Source: Idiomarina zobellii (lineage in GTDB: Bacteria; Pseudomonadota; Gammaproteobacteria; Enterobacterales; Alteromonadaceae). Taken from it: a stretch of DNA of 64,000 nt. Position 1 is the first letter of the stretch; every line of letters starts with the position of its first letter. The notes beneath the pieces are model-generated. The model ran no database searches and was not told the origin of the DNA. It was given only the letters and a program-made list of their open reading frames with translations. The stretch is taken from the NCBI RefSeq assembly GCF_900100855.1, contig NZ_FNCB01000010.1, forward strand, positions 21,455-85,454, written 5' to 3'. Below are positions 47,524-57,139 of this stretch, in pieces. The position numbers were made by a program, and so were the translations under genes.

Positions 47524-48134
47524 TATGATTTAGCCAAACTGTTGATTTTCATTTGCAGCGCAGGAGTCAGAGACTCATCCGCTTCTAAAGCGCGCTGATA
47601 GGCTGCACGAGCGTCTTCGTTCTGACCTTTATCGGCCAATATGTCACCTTCAATTTCAGCTGCGTACCCTTGGTAAGCCTCGGGGTAGGAGCCACGAACC
47701 AATTCAAGTGCGATATCCGCTTGGTCCTGAGCAACTAGAACACGCGCCAAGCGAATGCTTGCTAACGCTTTAATATTGTTGTCTTCAGCGTTATCTACCA
47801 CCAGCTGCAGTGACGTTACTGCCGTTGCAAGATCGTCTTTACTGACGGCTTCTTTCGCCAACTGCAGAGCAACTAAATGTGCATAGGTATTGTCGGAGTT
47901 GTCCGATACGAAGCTCTGAGCTTCTACCAACGCATTTTCGCTACCTTCAGACAACGCTGTGGTTAATTGTTCATACTTTGCTGAAGCGAGTTGCTGTTGT
48001 TCCATGGTGTGCTGATCGTAAAAACGCCAGCCATAAAACAAACCAAAACCAATGACCGCACCGGCAACAATACCCTTGCCGTGCTCTTTCCAAAACTCTT
48101 TAATTCGTTCGACTTGTTGTTCTTCTGTATCCAC
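47523..48134 (-). CDS. yfgM: SecYEG-associated periplasmic chaperone YfgM
   Basis: A 203-residue protein with a short cytoplasmic start (EEQQVERIKEFWKEHGK), a single membrane helix (GIVAGAVIGFGLFYGW, about 20-37) and a periplasmic TPR domain. In E. coli YfgM partners PpiD at the Sec translocon and affects the Rcs stress response. It starts 4 bp after hisS and overlaps bamB by one base, the standard gammaproteobacterial order. Confidence 0.93.
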   Translation of the reverse strand: MDTEEQQVERIKEFWKEHGKGIVAGAVIGFGLFYGWRFYDQHTMEQQQLASAKYEQLTTALSEGSENALVEAQSFVSDNSDNTYAHLVALQLAKEAVSKDDLATAVTSLQLVVDNAEDNNIKALASIRLARVLVAQDQADIALELVRGSYPEAYQGYAAEIEGDILADKGQNEDARAAYQRALEADESLTPALQMKINSLAKS

Positions 48135-48138
48135 CAGA

Positions 48139-49416
48139 CTACCCTCTTGTCAGTGGCTGCAAACGTTCTATAAGCGCTTGCCAGCTCAAGGTTTCTTGCT
48201 GCTCATCAGTACGCAACGGTTTAACCGTTACTTGCTGTTGAGCGATTTCATCCGCACCAATAATCAAAGCGACTTCAGCACCCGATTTATCCGCTTTCTT
48301 CATTTGTTTTTTCATTGCGCCACCGCCGCAATGCGTCACCAGCCTCAAGTCCGGTAACTCGTTTCTCAGCTGTTCGGCAATACGTGGTGCATTAAGTTCC
48401 GCTTCTTCACCTAAAGGCATTAAGTAAGCATCTACGGTGCGGCGTGGTGTGAGCTTATTTTGCTCCTGAAGCAATAGCACCAGACGCTCCATACCCATAG
48501 CAAAACCGACTGCAGGCGTTGCCTTACCGCCTAGCTGTTCAACCAACCCGTCGTAACGGCCACCTGCACATACCGTACCCTGAGCGCCCAACGCTGTTGT
48601 CACCCATTCAAATACAGTTCGGTTGTAATAATCAAGCCCACGCACCAAACGCTCGTTTAAAGTGTACTTAACGCCCGCATTCTCTAACCGCATTGTCAGC
48701 TGTTTGAAGTGCTCCCGAGACTCGTCATCCCAGTAGTCAGACAACTTAGGGGCATTCTCAAGAAGCTTTTGTGTATTTGCGTCTTTACTATCAAGTATGC
48801 GTAATGGGTTTGTTTCCAGGCGACGCTGGCTGTCTTCATCCAACTCGCTTGCATAGTCACTTAAATAGCTCCTCAACGCATCGCGATAATTCGCGCGTGC
48901 CTCGTTAGAGCCTAATGAGTTAAGTTGCAACTCTACCTGATCAGCTATACCAAAAGCTTGCCACAAGCGTGCCGACAGCAAAATAACCTCTGCGTCGGCG
49001 TCAGCACTATCAATGCCAAAAGTTTCGATACCAAACTGATGAAACTGACGATAACGACCTTTTTGTGGGCGTTCGTAGCGGAACATGGGTCCCATATACC
49101 AAAGGCGCTGTATTTGGTTATACAACAAACCGTGCTGATTACCAGCGCGGACGCAACTTGCTGTACCTTCCGGTCGCAACGTCACGCTCTCGCCGTTTCT
49201 GTCATCAAAGGTATACATTTCTTTTTCGACGATATCCGTTACTTCGCCGATAGAACGTTTGAAAAGCTGAGTGCTTTCCAGAACAGGCATACGGATTTCG
49301 CTATAGCCATAGCTGGCTGCGACATTGCGGATAATTGACTCAACTTGCTGCCAGGCTGGACTTTGATCGGGCAGCAAGTCGTTCATGCCACGAATTGCTT
49401 GTAATGTATTCGCCAC
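48139..49416 (-). CDS. hisS: Histidyl-tRNA synthetase
   Basis: A 425-residue class II synthetase that charges tRNA-His. Motif 1 near the start ([11 protein letters not shown]), motif 2 ([29 protein letters not shown]), the histidine loop [15 protein letters not shown] and motif 3 ([14 protein letters not shown]) are complete, and the C-terminal anticodon domain ends RLQPLTRG. Length equals E. coli HisRS (424). The start codon is GTG at 49416, with AGAAGG upstream. Confidence 0.97.
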   Translation of the reverse strand: MANTLQAIRGMNDLLPDQSPAWQQVESIIRNVAASYGYSEIRMPVLESTQLFKRSIGEVTDIVEKEMYTFDDRNGESVTLRPEGTASCVRAGNQHGLLYNQIQRLWYMGPMFRYERPQKGRYRQFHQFGIETFGIDSADADAEVILLSARLWQAFGIADQVELQLNSLGSNEARANYRDALRSYLSDYASELDEDSQRRLETNPLRILDSKDANTQKLLENAPKLSDYWDDESREHFKQLTMRLENAGVKYTLNERLVRGLDYYNRTVFEWVTTALGAQGTVCAGGRYDGLVEQLGGKATPAVGFAMGMERLVLLLQEQNKLTPRRTVDAYLMPLGEEAELNAPRIAEQLRNELPDLRLVTHCGGGAMKKQMKKADKSGAEVALIIGADEIAQQQVTVKPLRTDEQQETLSWQALIERLQPLTRG

Positions 49417-49488
49417 GGAACCTTCTCGTTTTGGTTATCGCTACAAAAATAAGCGGCTATTATAAGGATTTTCGGGGTGCGGGTAAAA

Positions 49489-50607
49489 TTAACCGTTAAT
49501 TTCTTTTACGTCGATTTTATTAGCTTCTGCCGCTTTCACTTGCGCTCTAATTTGCGCTTCCAGCTCATCAACCAAATTCGAGTTGTCTAACCGCTGCTTT
49601 TGACGTTGACCGTCGATATACAGGCCGCTTTTATTCTTGGCGCCAGCTAAACCCACTTTAGAAACTAAAGCCTCACCTGGGCCATTCACAACGCAACCAA
49701 TAACCGACACGTCCATTGGGGTCGTAATATCTTCGAGACGTTGCTCTAACTGATTCACGGTATCAATAACATCGAATTCCTGACGCGAGCAGCTGGGGCA
49801 AGCAATAAAGTTAATTCCGCGCGAACGAATTCGCAGAGACTTGAGAATGTCGAAGCCCACTTTAATTTCTTCGACCGGGTCTGCAGCAAGTGAGACTCTT
49901 AATGTGTCACCAATACCCTCGGCTAATAGCATTCCTAAACCAACGGCAGACTTAACGGAGCCACTACGTTTGCCGCCCGCTTCAGTGATGCCCAAATGCA
50001 ATGGCTGATCAATTTTCTTCGCCAGCAGTCGGTATGACTCTACGGCTAAGAAAACATCAGATGCTTTGACACTCACTTTAAAATCGTGAAAGTCGAGTCT
50101 GTCGAGAATATCGACGTGTCTCATCGCCGACTCAACTAAAGCCTCCGCGGTTGGCTCACCATACTTTTCCTGTATGTCTTTTTCTAACGAGCCACCATTA
50201 ACACCAATTCGGATAGGAATATTTTTTTCTCGAGCCGCATCAACTACCGCACGAATGCGATCTTCTTTGCCAATATTGCCTGGATTAATTCGTAGACAAT
50301 CGGCACCGTACTCCGCAACTTTCAGCGCTATACGGTAATCAAAGTGAATATCCGTAACCAGCGGCACGGAACTACGCTGTTTTATTTCTCTGAATGCTTC
50401 AGCAGCGTCCATGGTTGGTACAGAAACCCGAACAATATCAGCGCCGGCGCTCGCTAAAGCTTCTATTTGCGCAACCGTCGCATCGACATCGGTTGTTTCC
50501 GTGTTCGTCATAGATTGCACGGCAATCGGCGCGCCATCACCAATAGGTACATTACCTACGTATAAACGGCGTGAAGGACGGCGCTTAATTGGACTTTCGT
50601 GCATCAT
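49489..50607 (-). CDS. ispG: 4-hydroxy-3-methylbut-2-enyl-diphosphate synthase
   Basis: A 372-residue iron-sulfur enzyme of the non-mevalonate isoprenoid pathway that reductively converts MEcPP to HMBPP. An N-terminal TIM barrel is followed by the cluster domain with ligands in [11 protein letters not shown] near 270 and GCVVNGPGE near 305. Its 4Fe-4S cluster must be assembled by whatever Fe-S machinery the cell has; the usual Isc scaffold genes are missing from this locus. Two adjacent ATGs (50607 and 50604) are possible starts. Confidence 0.97.
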   Translation of the reverse strand: MMHESPIKRRPSRRLYVGNVPIGDGAPIAVQSMTNTETTDVDATVAQIEALASAGADIVRVSVPTMDAAEAFREIKQRSSVPLVTDIHFDYRIALKVAEYGADCLRINPGNIGKEDRIRAVVDAAREKNIPIRIGVNGGSLEKDIQEKYGEPTAEALVESAMRHVDILDRLDFHDFKVSVKASDVFLAVESYRLLAKKIDQPLHLGITEAGGKRSGSVKSAVGLGMLLAEGIGDTLRVSLAADPVEEIKVGFDILKSLRIRSRGINFIACPSCSRQEFDVIDTVNQLEQRLEDITTPMDVSVIGCVVNGPGEALVSKVGLAGAKNKSGLYIDGQRQKQRLDNSNLVDELEAQIRAQVKAAEANKIDVKEING

Positions 50608-50655
50608 ATTACTTACTTAACCTCTACAACTATTCAGGTTCTATTATTTTAGCTA

Positions 50656-51765
50656 TTACTCTGACATTGGCACAGTAAATCGTGCAACCCGTTCACGACG
50701 GAATTGGCTCATATCAACTTCATTACCGTCAAAGGTAATGACTGCCGCTTCTGGTTTGCACATTGTAATCGAAAACGGAGGCTCACCCGGAACCGCCATT
50801 GTATAACCAGCAGCTTTTACACCAACGGCCTGAGTTTCACCCTCAGCATCATCGACTTTCACCCAACATTCCTGGCTGAATTCGAAGACTAAACGACTGA
50901 CAGCAGCGTCCTCGGCAACCGCCTCTTGAGCAGGCGCTTCTTCCGCTGTCGGAGCGGCGTCAGTCACTTCGCTTGCTGGCTCTGTACTCTCTTCCGAAGC
51001 GTCTTCTGTCTGCGCAACTGAAGACTCTACCGTTGTTTCAGAAGCACTTTGCTCAGAGTTTTGTTCATTGTTTTCTTCTGCACTACTCTGTTCAGGACTC
51101 TGCTCAGAATTGCTCGACGCAAAGTTTGACTCGTTTATCGAGATATTTGTATCCGCTGACGATACGTCTGACTCTAGCACCGCCTCTTCAGTATTTGGCT
51201 CTATTTCTGGTTGTCTTGGCTCGGAGTCTATTTCAACTGCACTAACGTCAGCTTCATTATTACTTTGTGTTGCACTTTCAACGGTTGATGACTGTGCTGG
51301 CTCATCTGAACTCATACCTGAGTCCTGCCACCACCAAATCACTAAACCTACGACAATAATAATGACAGCGTAGGTAATCAGCATTAAACGGTTATCGCTT
51401 TCTTGATGCTTCTTGCGACGCGAAAAGCTCTGCATTTGTGTGCTTTGGACTTCCTGGTAACCTTTTGCTTTATAAGCAGCAAAAAGCTTCTCTTCATCAA
51501 CATCCAAAAGCTTAGCGTATGCACGCAAATAACCTTTTATGAAGGTAGGAGTAGAAAACGTTTCGTAATCATCCGCTTCCAAAAGCTCGATGATCTGTTT
51601 TCGCAAGCGCAGCTCATCAGCAACTTCTCGCTGACTCAGCCCTTTAGCCTCGCGTGCTTTTCTTAGAATTTCACCTGGTCCCTGAACTGGCTGTTGTTTT
51701 GTTTCTTGTGCCGCGTCAGAGTCCGTTGAATTATTCTCTTTATTTGGTTCGTTTTCAGCAGTCAT
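50656..51765 (-). CDS. rodZ: Cytoskeletal protein RodZ
   Basis: A 369-residue bitopic protein that links MreB to the elongasome. An N-terminal XRE-type helix-turn-helix (about 30-115: LRKAREAKGLSQREVADELRL, TFIKGYLRAYAKLL) is followed by a basic stretch, one membrane helix (LITYAVIIIVVGLVIWWW, about 128-146), a long Ser/Glu-rich low-complexity periplasmic linker (about 150-285), and a C-terminal DUF4115 domain (FSQECWVKVDDAEG). The gene order pilW-rodZ-ispG is the usual one. Confidence 0.94.
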   Translation of the reverse strand: MTAENEPNKENNSTDSDAAQETKQQPVQGPGEILRKAREAKGLSQREVADELRLRKQIIELLEADDYETFSTPTFIKGYLRAYAKLLDVDEEKLFAAYKAKGYQEVQSTQMQSFSRRKKHQESDNRLMLITYAVIIIVVGLVIWWWQDSGMSSDEPAQSSTVESATQSNNEADVSAVEIDSEPRQPEIEPNTEEAVLESDVSSADTNISINESNFASSNSEQSPEQSSAEENNEQNSEQSASETTVESSVAQTEDASEESTEPASEVTDAAPTAEEAPAQEAVAEDAAVSRLVFEFSQECWVKVDDAEGETQAVGVKAAGYTMAVPGEPPFSITMCKPEAAVITFDGNEVDMSQFRRERVARFTVPMSE

Positions 51766-51785
51766 GATTGTTAGGGTGTTCCCTG

Positions 51786-52241
51786 TTAAGGCTGACTTGC
51801 GTAGTGGCCTTTGTTCTTTTCACACCGAGCCCTGTTTTGTTGGCTCTTTGTATGAAAGGGATACTGAGTATCAAGTCTTACTTTATCGAAATACCCGAGC
51901 GCTTTTTCCCATTCTCCAGCCATACACAATGCAACCGCATAGTTGTTATACAATGCACCGCTCATAGGTTGCCATGATAATGCCTGTTGGTAAAGTGACA
52001 AAGCAGAATCTGTCTCATTTGCCGCTAAATGCCACTGCGCCAGCGCAAATAAGGCATTTAACGAACGGGGATTACGTTTCATTGCTGCTTGCAAGTGCGG
52101 TTTCGCGAGCTCGAGTCTACCCTTGTTAAGGTAAGCTACACCAAGCTGTAACCGTACGTCTTTACTTACAGGCAATGGGTCATTGGAACTGGCGGTACAA
52201 CCCATCAACGCCAGTGCTATCAATAGCAAAGCGGCTCGCAT
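51786..52241 (-). CDS. pilW: Type IV pilus biogenesis/stability lipoprotein PilW (PilF), short form
   Basis: A 151-residue lipoprotein (lipobox LMGC) with TPR units (LQLGVAYLNKGRLELAKPHL, ALFALAQWHLAANETDSALSLYQQAL, ALYNNYAVALCMAGEWEKALGYFDK). The family pilots the PilQ secretin to the outer membrane. Characterised PilF/PilW is about 250 residues with six TPRs; this one has room for three to four, so the C-terminal half is missing. It sits in the conserved place between rlmN and rodZ. I chose ATG 52241, 8 nt after AAGGAG, rather than a GTG two codons earlier. Confidence 0.82.
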   Translation of the reverse strand: MRAALLLIALALMGCTASSNDPLPVSKDVRLQLGVAYLNKGRLELAKPHLQAAMKRNPRSLNALFALAQWHLAANETDSALSLYQQALSWQPMSGALYNNYAVALCMAGEWEKALGYFDKVRLDTQYPFHTKSQQNRARCEKNKGHYASQP

Positions 52242-52274
52242 TATCACACTCCTTGTGGTTGCGATTCAGTGTTT

Positions 52275-53411
52275 TTACGAAGTCTTTACGGCAATAGCGT
52301 CGCCGCCGCGCTGCATTTGCTGACGCTTAAGAATACGTTTAGTGCGGTCTATGACATCACCAACCAACTGACCGCAGGCGGCGTCAATGTCGTCACCACG
52401 CGTTTTACGAACCATAACGGTAAAGCCGTATTCCATAAGCACTTTAGCAAAGCGGTCAATACGCGAATTGCTTGAACGCCCGTAATCTGACCCCGGGAAC
52501 GGATTAAACGGAATTAAGTTTATTTTACTCGGGGTATCTTTTAGTGTTTTTGCCAGCTCATGTGCTTGATCTGTTGAGTCATTCACATGGTCCAGCATGA
52601 CGTATTCAACCGTGACTTTATGCTGAGCTTTAGACTGTTCAACATAGCGTCGGCTGGACGCCAGAAATTCTTCAATATCGTATTTTTTATTGATAGGTAC
52701 TATTTCATTACGCAGCTCGTCGTTTGGTGCGTGCAGAGAAATAGCCAACATCACATCAATGCGTTCGCGCAGTTTTTCAAGCGCAGGAACCACACCCGAT
52801 GTACTTAGGGTCACACGGCGCTTTGACAGGCCAAAACCAAAGTCATCCAGCATTAACTCCATTGCCGGAACAACATTGTTTAAGTTGAGCAGAGGTTCAC
52901 CCATGCCCATCATGACAACGTTAGTAACAGGTTTAATACCCGTTTTACCGTAAGCACCCAGCAACTGGTTTACTCGCCATACCTGGCCAATAATTTCCGC
53001 GACCGTCAGGTTACGGTTAAAACCTTGTGCGCCGGTAGAGCAGAAAGTGCACTCAAGAGCACAACCGACCTGAGAGGACACACAAAGGGTTGCGCGATCG
53101 CGCTCCGGAATCCAGACCGTTTCTACGTCCTGGCCGTCAAACAGCGTCATTGCAAACTTGATAGTTCCGTCTGACGACTGCTGTTGTTCGCGAATTTCCG
53201 GAGCACGTATTTCTGCAACTTGCTTGAGCTTTTCACGCAATTTCTTGTTGATGTTTGACATTTCGTCGAAGTCATCAACACAAAAATGATACAGCCACTT
53301 CATGACCTGATCGGCACGAAACGGCTTCTCTCCCATCTCGCGGAAGAACTCTCTCATTCCTTCACGATTTAGGTCGAGTAAATTCACTTTTTTATCAATT
53401 GCGTTGGTCAT
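52275..53411 (-). CDS. rlmN: Dual-specificity RNA methyltransferase RlmN
   Basis: A 378-residue radical-SAM enzyme that makes 2-methyladenosine at A2503 of 23S rRNA and A37 of some tRNAs. The cluster motif is CALECTFC near residue 125; GMGEPLLN and the C-terminal methyl-carrying Cys (DIDAACGQL near 355) are present. It needs a 4Fe-4S cluster. It lies 12 bp after ndk and 33 bp before pilW on the same strand. Confidence 0.97.
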   Translation of the reverse strand: MTNAIDKKVNLLDLNREGMREFFREMGEKPFRADQVMKWLYHFCVDDFDEMSNINKKLREKLKQVAEIRAPEIREQQQSSDGTIKFAMTLFDGQDVETVWIPERDRATLCVSSQVGCALECTFCSTGAQGFNRNLTVAEIIGQVWRVNQLLGAYGKTGIKPVTNVVMMGMGEPLLNLNNVVPAMELMLDDFGFGLSKRRVTLSTSGVVPALEKLRERIDVMLAISLHAPNDELRNEIVPINKKYDIEEFLASSRRYVEQSKAQHKVTVEYVMLDHVNDSTDQAHELAKTLKDTPSKINLIPFNPFPGSDYGRSSNSRIDRFAKVLMEYGFTVMVRKTRGDDIDAACGQLVGDVIDRTKRILKRQQMQRGGDAIAVKTS

Positions 53412-53423
53412 AAAGCTCCGTTC

Positions 53424-53855
53424 TTAGCGTGTACGTGGGCAGATTTCTTCGTCGCTGAAGAAGTATGCGATTTCGCGCGCAGCTGTTTCAGTTGCGTCTG
53501 AACCGTGTACCGCATTTTCGTCGATAGTTTCAGCATAGTCGGCACGCAGAGTTCCTGCCAGTGCTTCAGCTGGGTTTGTTGCGCCCATGATTTCACGGTT
53601 TTTCAATACTGCATTTTCGCCTTCAAGTACTTGAACAACGATAGGGCCAGATGTCATGAACTCAACCAAAGCGCCAAAGAAAGGACGTTCTTTGTGTTCA
53701 GCATAGAAGCCTTCTGCTTGTTCTTTGCTTAAGTGCATCATTTTTGACGCTACAATGCGAAGACCAGCAGACTCAAAACGGTTGTAGATAGCGCCGATAA
53801 GGTTTTTAGCAACCGCATCAGGCTTGATGATTGATAAAGTGCGCTCTAAAGCCAT
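53424..53855 (-). CDS. ndk: Nucleoside diphosphate kinase
   Basis: A 143-residue enzyme that transfers phosphate between nucleoside di- and triphosphates through a phospho-histidine. [15 protein letters not shown] at the start and the active-site [20 protein letters not shown] (His near 117) are intact. Length equals E. coli Ndk (143). In related genomes ndk directly follows the isc operon; here the msrA remnant comes between. Confidence 0.97.
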   Translation of the reverse strand: MALERTLSIIKPDAVAKNLIGAIYNRFESAGLRIVASKMMHLSKEQAEGFYAEHKERPFFGALVEFMTSGPIVVQVLEGENAVLKNREIMGATNPAEALAGTLRADYAETIDENAVHGSDATETAAREIAYFFSDEEICPRTR

Positions 53856-53897
53856 GTGTATTCACTCCAATAAGAATAGGAAAAATTAGTCGCGCGG

Positions 53898-53926
53898 ATT
53901 ATACGTGAGAATACGCTCGAGATCGA
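53898..53926 (-). promoter_or_regulatory. Candidate promoter of ndk
   Basis: A perfect minus-strand TATAAT (53903-53898) lies about 40 nt before the ndk ATG. The hexamer at 17 nt, TCGATC, matches a -35 poorly. Confidence 0.35.
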
Positions 53927-53985
53927 ATCCATAATGATTGTTTTTTCGTTCATTCTGATTTAGCATGACAAAACCAATTAGCCAT

Positions 53986-53997
53986 ATAGACGTCTAT
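53986..53997. promoter_or_regulatory. MetJ-like palindrome before msrA
   Basis: A perfect 12-bp palindrome ATAGACGTCTAT contains an exact MetJ 8-mer (AGACGTCT, 53988-53995). Neighbouring 8-mers match only 5 and 3 of 8 positions, so MetJ binding would be weak. It lies 32 bp upstream of the msrA start. Confidence 0.4.
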
Positions 53998-54029
53998 TTA
54001 GCTTTCAAATAGACAAAGAGGAGTACATC

Positions 54030-54574
54030 ATGGCAGCGAACAAAACTGAGCAAGCAACTCTCGGCGGCGGGTGTTTCTGGTGCGTGGAATCCGCGTTCTT
54101 ACAAGTAAAAGGAATTGAATCGGTGAAATCCGGCTACACCGGCGGTCACACTGAAAACCCAACCTATGAACAGGTTTGTACCGGTGACACGGGTCATGCC
54201 GAAGTCGCGCAACTCACCTATGATCCGCAGCAAATCTCTTACCGCCAAATCTTAGAAATCTTTTTTACTCTGCATGACCCTACACAGGTGAACCGTCAAG
54301 GTAACGACGTTGGCACTCAATACCGTACGTCAATTTTTTACCACGACGAAGCACAAAAGCAGGAGCCGAGAGCATTATTGCGGAATTAGAAAACGATGGT
54401 GCCTTCGCTGACCCAATAGTCACCGAAGTAACCGAGCTGGATACCTTTTACCCAGCCGAGGACTATCACGAAAACTACTACGCAAGAAATCCGGAAAACC
54501 CGTATTGCCAAGCGGTTATTTCACCGAAGCTGGCGAAATTCCGGAAAACGTTTTCAGGATTATTAAAAGACTAA
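54030..54574 (+). pseudogene. msrA: msrA, peptide methionine sulfoxide reductase A, frameshifted
   Basis: MsrA reduces methionine-S-sulfoxide in proteins. The first frame (54030-54389) has the active site GGGCFWCVE with catalytic Cys15 and runs through [15 protein letters not shown], then goes out of frame to PRALLRN and a stop. The second frame from 54368 continues the family sequence: [29 protein letters not shown] and PYCQAVISPKLAKF, ending at 54574. One base is missing after GAG at 54363-54365 (GAGGCC expected, GAGCC seen). The product would lose the substrate-pocket and resolving-Cys regions. The ATG follows GAGGAG. The 3' end overlaps the iscS 3' end by 4 bp. Confidence 0.9.
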
Positions 54575-55725
54575 CGCTGCGCCAGGGTTTTATAGGTCGT
54601 CAAAATATGCTCAACCGCATGCTCAATATCGGCTGCGGTTGTGCTACGACCAAAACTAAAACGCAGTGAAGCATGCGCCAACTCATCGTTGACACCAATG
54701 GCTCTTAGCACATAGGAAGGTTCTACACTGGCAGAGGTACACGCCGAGCCTGAGGATACAGCCAGGTCTTTAAGCGACATGAGCAAAAGCTCACCTTCAA
54801 CATTAGCGAATTGCACATTCACAATATGAGGCACACGCTGAGTGTCGCTGCCATTAAGCTGAATGCCCTCTTCAGCCAGTAACGGCGACAGAAAATGCTG
54901 ACGCATAGTTTCAAAGCGCTCAATGTCGGTACTGAGTTTTTCTGCAGCTAACTCTGCCGCCACACCCATACCAACAATTTGGTGTGTTGCCAGTGTTCCT
55001 GAGCGCATTCCGCGCTCATGACCGCCGCCGTGCATTTGAGCCGCAATGCGAACACGCGGTTGACGACGCACGTACAATGCGCCAATGCCTTTCGGGCCAT
55101 ACATTTTATGCGCAGAAATCGACATTAAATCGACCGGTGCGCTGGACATATCAATAGGTAACTTACCGGCGGCCTGTGCTGCATCAACATGAAACAAGGT
55201 ACCGTTCTCACGACAAATGGAGCCAATAGCGTTTATATCCTGAATAACACCAATCTCGTTATTGACCCACATAACACTGGCCAGAATAGTGTCTTCACGC
55301 AGCGCTGAACGAAGCTCATCCAAGTCGATAAGACCGTCTTCTTTAACGTCTAAATAAGTGACTTCGAAGCCTTCTTTTTCAAGCTGCGCACAAGGGTCGA
55401 GCACGGCTTTGTGCTCAGTTCTTACCGAAACAATATGCTTGCCTTTGTCGGCATGAAAATGCGCAACACCTTTCAAAGCCAGGTTATCCGACTCGGTTGC
55501 GCCTGAGGTAAAAACAATTTCGCGGGCATCGGCATGAATTAAGTCGGCGACTTGATGCCGTGCAATATCCACAAGCTCTTCGGCTTGCCAGCCATATTTA
55601 TGAGAACGCGAGGCAGGGTTTCCAAACACCCCGTCCATGGTTAAGCAAGTTGCCATTTTTTCTGCCGCTTTAGGAGCTACTGGCGTAGTTGCGGCATAAT
55701 CCATGTAGATGGGTTGTTTAGGCAC
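54571..55725 (-). CDS. iscS: Cysteine desulfurase IscS, C-terminally short
   Basis: A 384-residue PLP enzyme that removes sulfur from cysteine for Fe-S clusters and tRNA thiolation. The PLP lysine is in [12 protein letters not shown] near 205 and the catalytic Cys loop is [21 protein letters not shown] near 325, both of IscS type. The protein stops at TTYKTLAQR and lacks about 20 C-terminal residues found in E. coli IscS (404), a region that contributes to docking IscU. The start codon is GTG at 55725 with AGGAGG upstream. It follows iscR by 23 bp. No iscU, iscA, hscB, hscA or fdx follows. Confidence 0.93.
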   Translation of the reverse strand: MPKQPIYMDYAATTPVAPKAAEKMATCLTMDGVFGNPASRSHKYGWQAEELVDIARHQVADLIHADAREIVFTSGATESDNLALKGVAHFHADKGKHIVSVRTEHKAVLDPCAQLEKEGFEVTYLDVKEDGLIDLDELRSALREDTILASVMWVNNEIGVIQDINAIGSICRENGTLFHVDAAQAAGKLPIDMSSAPVDLMSISAHKMYGPKGIGALYVRRQPRVRIAAQMHGGGHERGMRSGTLATHQIVGMGVAAELAAEKLSTDIERFETMRQHFLSPLLAEEGIQLNGSDTQRVPHIVNVQFANVEGELLLMSLKDLAVSSGSACTSASVEPSYVLRAIGVNDELAHASLRFSFGRSTTAADIEHAVEHILTTYKTLAQR

Positions 55726-55748
55726 GAAGGTCCTCCTGGTAAGTGCCG

Positions 55749-56225
55749 TTACAGTTGGCAGTTAACTTTTATGTCTTCGTCCGATGCATGGCGTAAATGC
55801 TGGCGTTGCATAACGTCGCCTACATCAGAGTTTTTCATTAGCTCAGCAAGGGTAATTCCGTCTAAAAAATCGGAAATACGGTCACTCAAACCTTCCCATA
55901 GTGAATGCGTCAAACAGCGCTCGCCGCCCTGGCAGTTCGCTTTGCCCTGACACCGCGTTGCATCAATTGACTCATCGACCGCATGAATAACCGAACCCAC
56001 CGATATATCAGCTGGCTCACGTCCCAGTCGGTAACCACCACCAGGACCCCGAACACTGTCAACCAAACCGTGCTTACGCAAACGTGCAAACAATTGCTCT
56101 AAATACGACAAGGAAATGCCCTGACGCTCTGAAATATCCGCCAGTGGAATGGGGCCTTTTGCTGCAAATAAAGCCACATCGAGCATTGCGGTTACCGCGT
56201 ATCGGCCTTTTGATGTCAGACGCAT
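55749..56225 (-). CDS. iscR: Fe-S cluster regulator IscR
   Basis: A 158-residue Rrf2-family repressor. The winged helix ([49 protein letters not shown]) is followed by the cluster loop with C92, C98, C104 and H107, the same positions as the 2Fe-2S ligands in E. coli IscR. It should therefore sense cluster status and repress its own promoter through the type 1 site just upstream. It heads a transcript that here seems to contain only iscR and iscS. Confidence 0.96.
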   Translation of the reverse strand: MRLTSKGRYAVTAMLDVALFAAKGPIPLADISERQGISLSYLEQLFARLRKHGLVDSVRGPGGGYRLGREPADISVGSVIHAVDESIDATRCQGKANCQGGERCLTHSLWEGLSDRISDFLDGITLAELMKNSDVGDVMQRQHLRHASDEDIKVNCQL

Positions 56226-56261
56226 AGCAATTTCCTCGGGAAGTGTTAATCGTAAGTTGAA

Positions 56262-56289
56262 ATTCTACATTCCCGACTATTTTAGTCAA
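56262..56289 (-). promoter_or_regulatory. iscR promoter
   Basis: On the minus strand TTGACT (56289-56284) and TAGAAT (56267-56262) are 16 nt apart. The -35 lies inside the IscR operator. Confidence 0.65.
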
Positions 56290-56293
56290 GTAT
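56269..56293 (-). promoter_or_regulatory. IscR type 1 operator
   Basis: The minus-strand 25-mer from 56293 to 56269 fits the type 1 consensus (ATASYYGACT, RWWWY, AGTCRRSTAT) at 24 of 25 positions; the only miss is near the right end. It covers the -35 of the iscR promoter, so holo-IscR should repress. Confidence 0.85.
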
Positions 56294-57008
56294 TGTCAAT
56301 CGATTTATCCACAGAGGCTAACATTCCACGCAAAATATTGATCTCGCTCTCTTCCGGTCGCGCCCGATTATAAAGGCGTCGCAATTTAGTCATAACCTGT
56401 CCCGGATGCTTCGGATTAATGAAGCCAGTATTCGTCAGTGTCGCTTCTAAATGTTCATAGAAACGCTCTAAGTCATCAACACGCGGATAATCAGGAATGT
56501 CGGCTTCCACTTTTTCACCCGCTTCCAGCCACTGCATACGAACTTCGTAACACACTGACTGAACGGCCATTGCCAAGTTTAGAGAGCCATATTCTGGGTT
56601 TGTCGGAATATGCAAATGAAAGTGACTTTGTTGCAGCTCTTCGTTTGTTAAACCACTACTTTCACGACCAAATACCAACGCAACTTTATGCTGAGTGGAC
56701 TCTTGCAATACTTTCGCAGCCGACTCACGAGGGTCGAGCAACGGCCAGTCTAACGTTCGGTTCCGGGCACTTGTCGCAACCACAAGTCCACAATCTGAAA
56801 TTGCATCGTGCAAGTTATCAACAATAGTCGCGTTAGCCAGAATATCCGTTGCGCCCGCAGCTAATGCCGATGCATGACTGTCCGGTTCCTGCACAGGATC
56901 AACCAAGGCTAAGTCGGAGAGCCCCATGGTTTTCATAGCACGGGCGACTGACCCGATATTCCCGGTATGAGAGGTGTTCACCAACACAATGCGTATATTG
57001 TCGAGCAT
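56286..57008 (-). CDS. trmJ: tRNA (Cm32/Um32) methyltransferase TrmJ
   Basis: A 240-residue SPOUT methyltransferase that 2'-O-methylates position 32 of tRNA. The SAM-binding knot is visible: [22 protein letters not shown] at the start, [18 protein letters not shown] near 115-135, and [17 protein letters not shown] near 140-156. Length matches E. coli TrmJ (246). It lies upstream of iscR on the same strand, in the usual suhB/trmJ/iscR arrangement, and its end overlaps the IscR operator. Confidence 0.95.
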   Translation of the reverse strand: MLDNIRIVLVNTSHTGNIGSVARAMKTMGLSDLALVDPVQEPDSHASALAAGATDILANATIVDNLHDAISDCGLVVATSARNRTLDWPLLDPRESAAKVLQESTQHKVALVFGRESSGLTNEELQQSHFHLHIPTNPEYGSLNLAMAVQSVCYEVRMQWLEAGEKVEADIPDYPRVDDLERFYEHLEATLTNTGFINPKHPGQVMTKLRRLYNRARPEESEINILRGMLASVDKSIDNT

Positions 57009-57069
57009 GAGTATTTCCTTTGCTTTGCGCGCTAACTTCTCGGCTTATTCTGCGAGGTTGTCGAAAAGT

Positions 57070-57098
57070 TTGGCATGATACCCCAACACTGGTATGAT
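57070..57098 (+). promoter_or_regulatory. suhB promoter
   Basis: TTGGCA (57070-57075) and TATGAT (57093-57098), each 5 of 6 to consensus, are exactly 17 nt apart. The predicted start near 57105 leaves a leader of about 35 nt. Confidence 0.65.
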
Positions 57099-57139
57099 CC
57101 GCGACCGAAAATTGTTCTTTTACAGCACAGGTAATTGGT

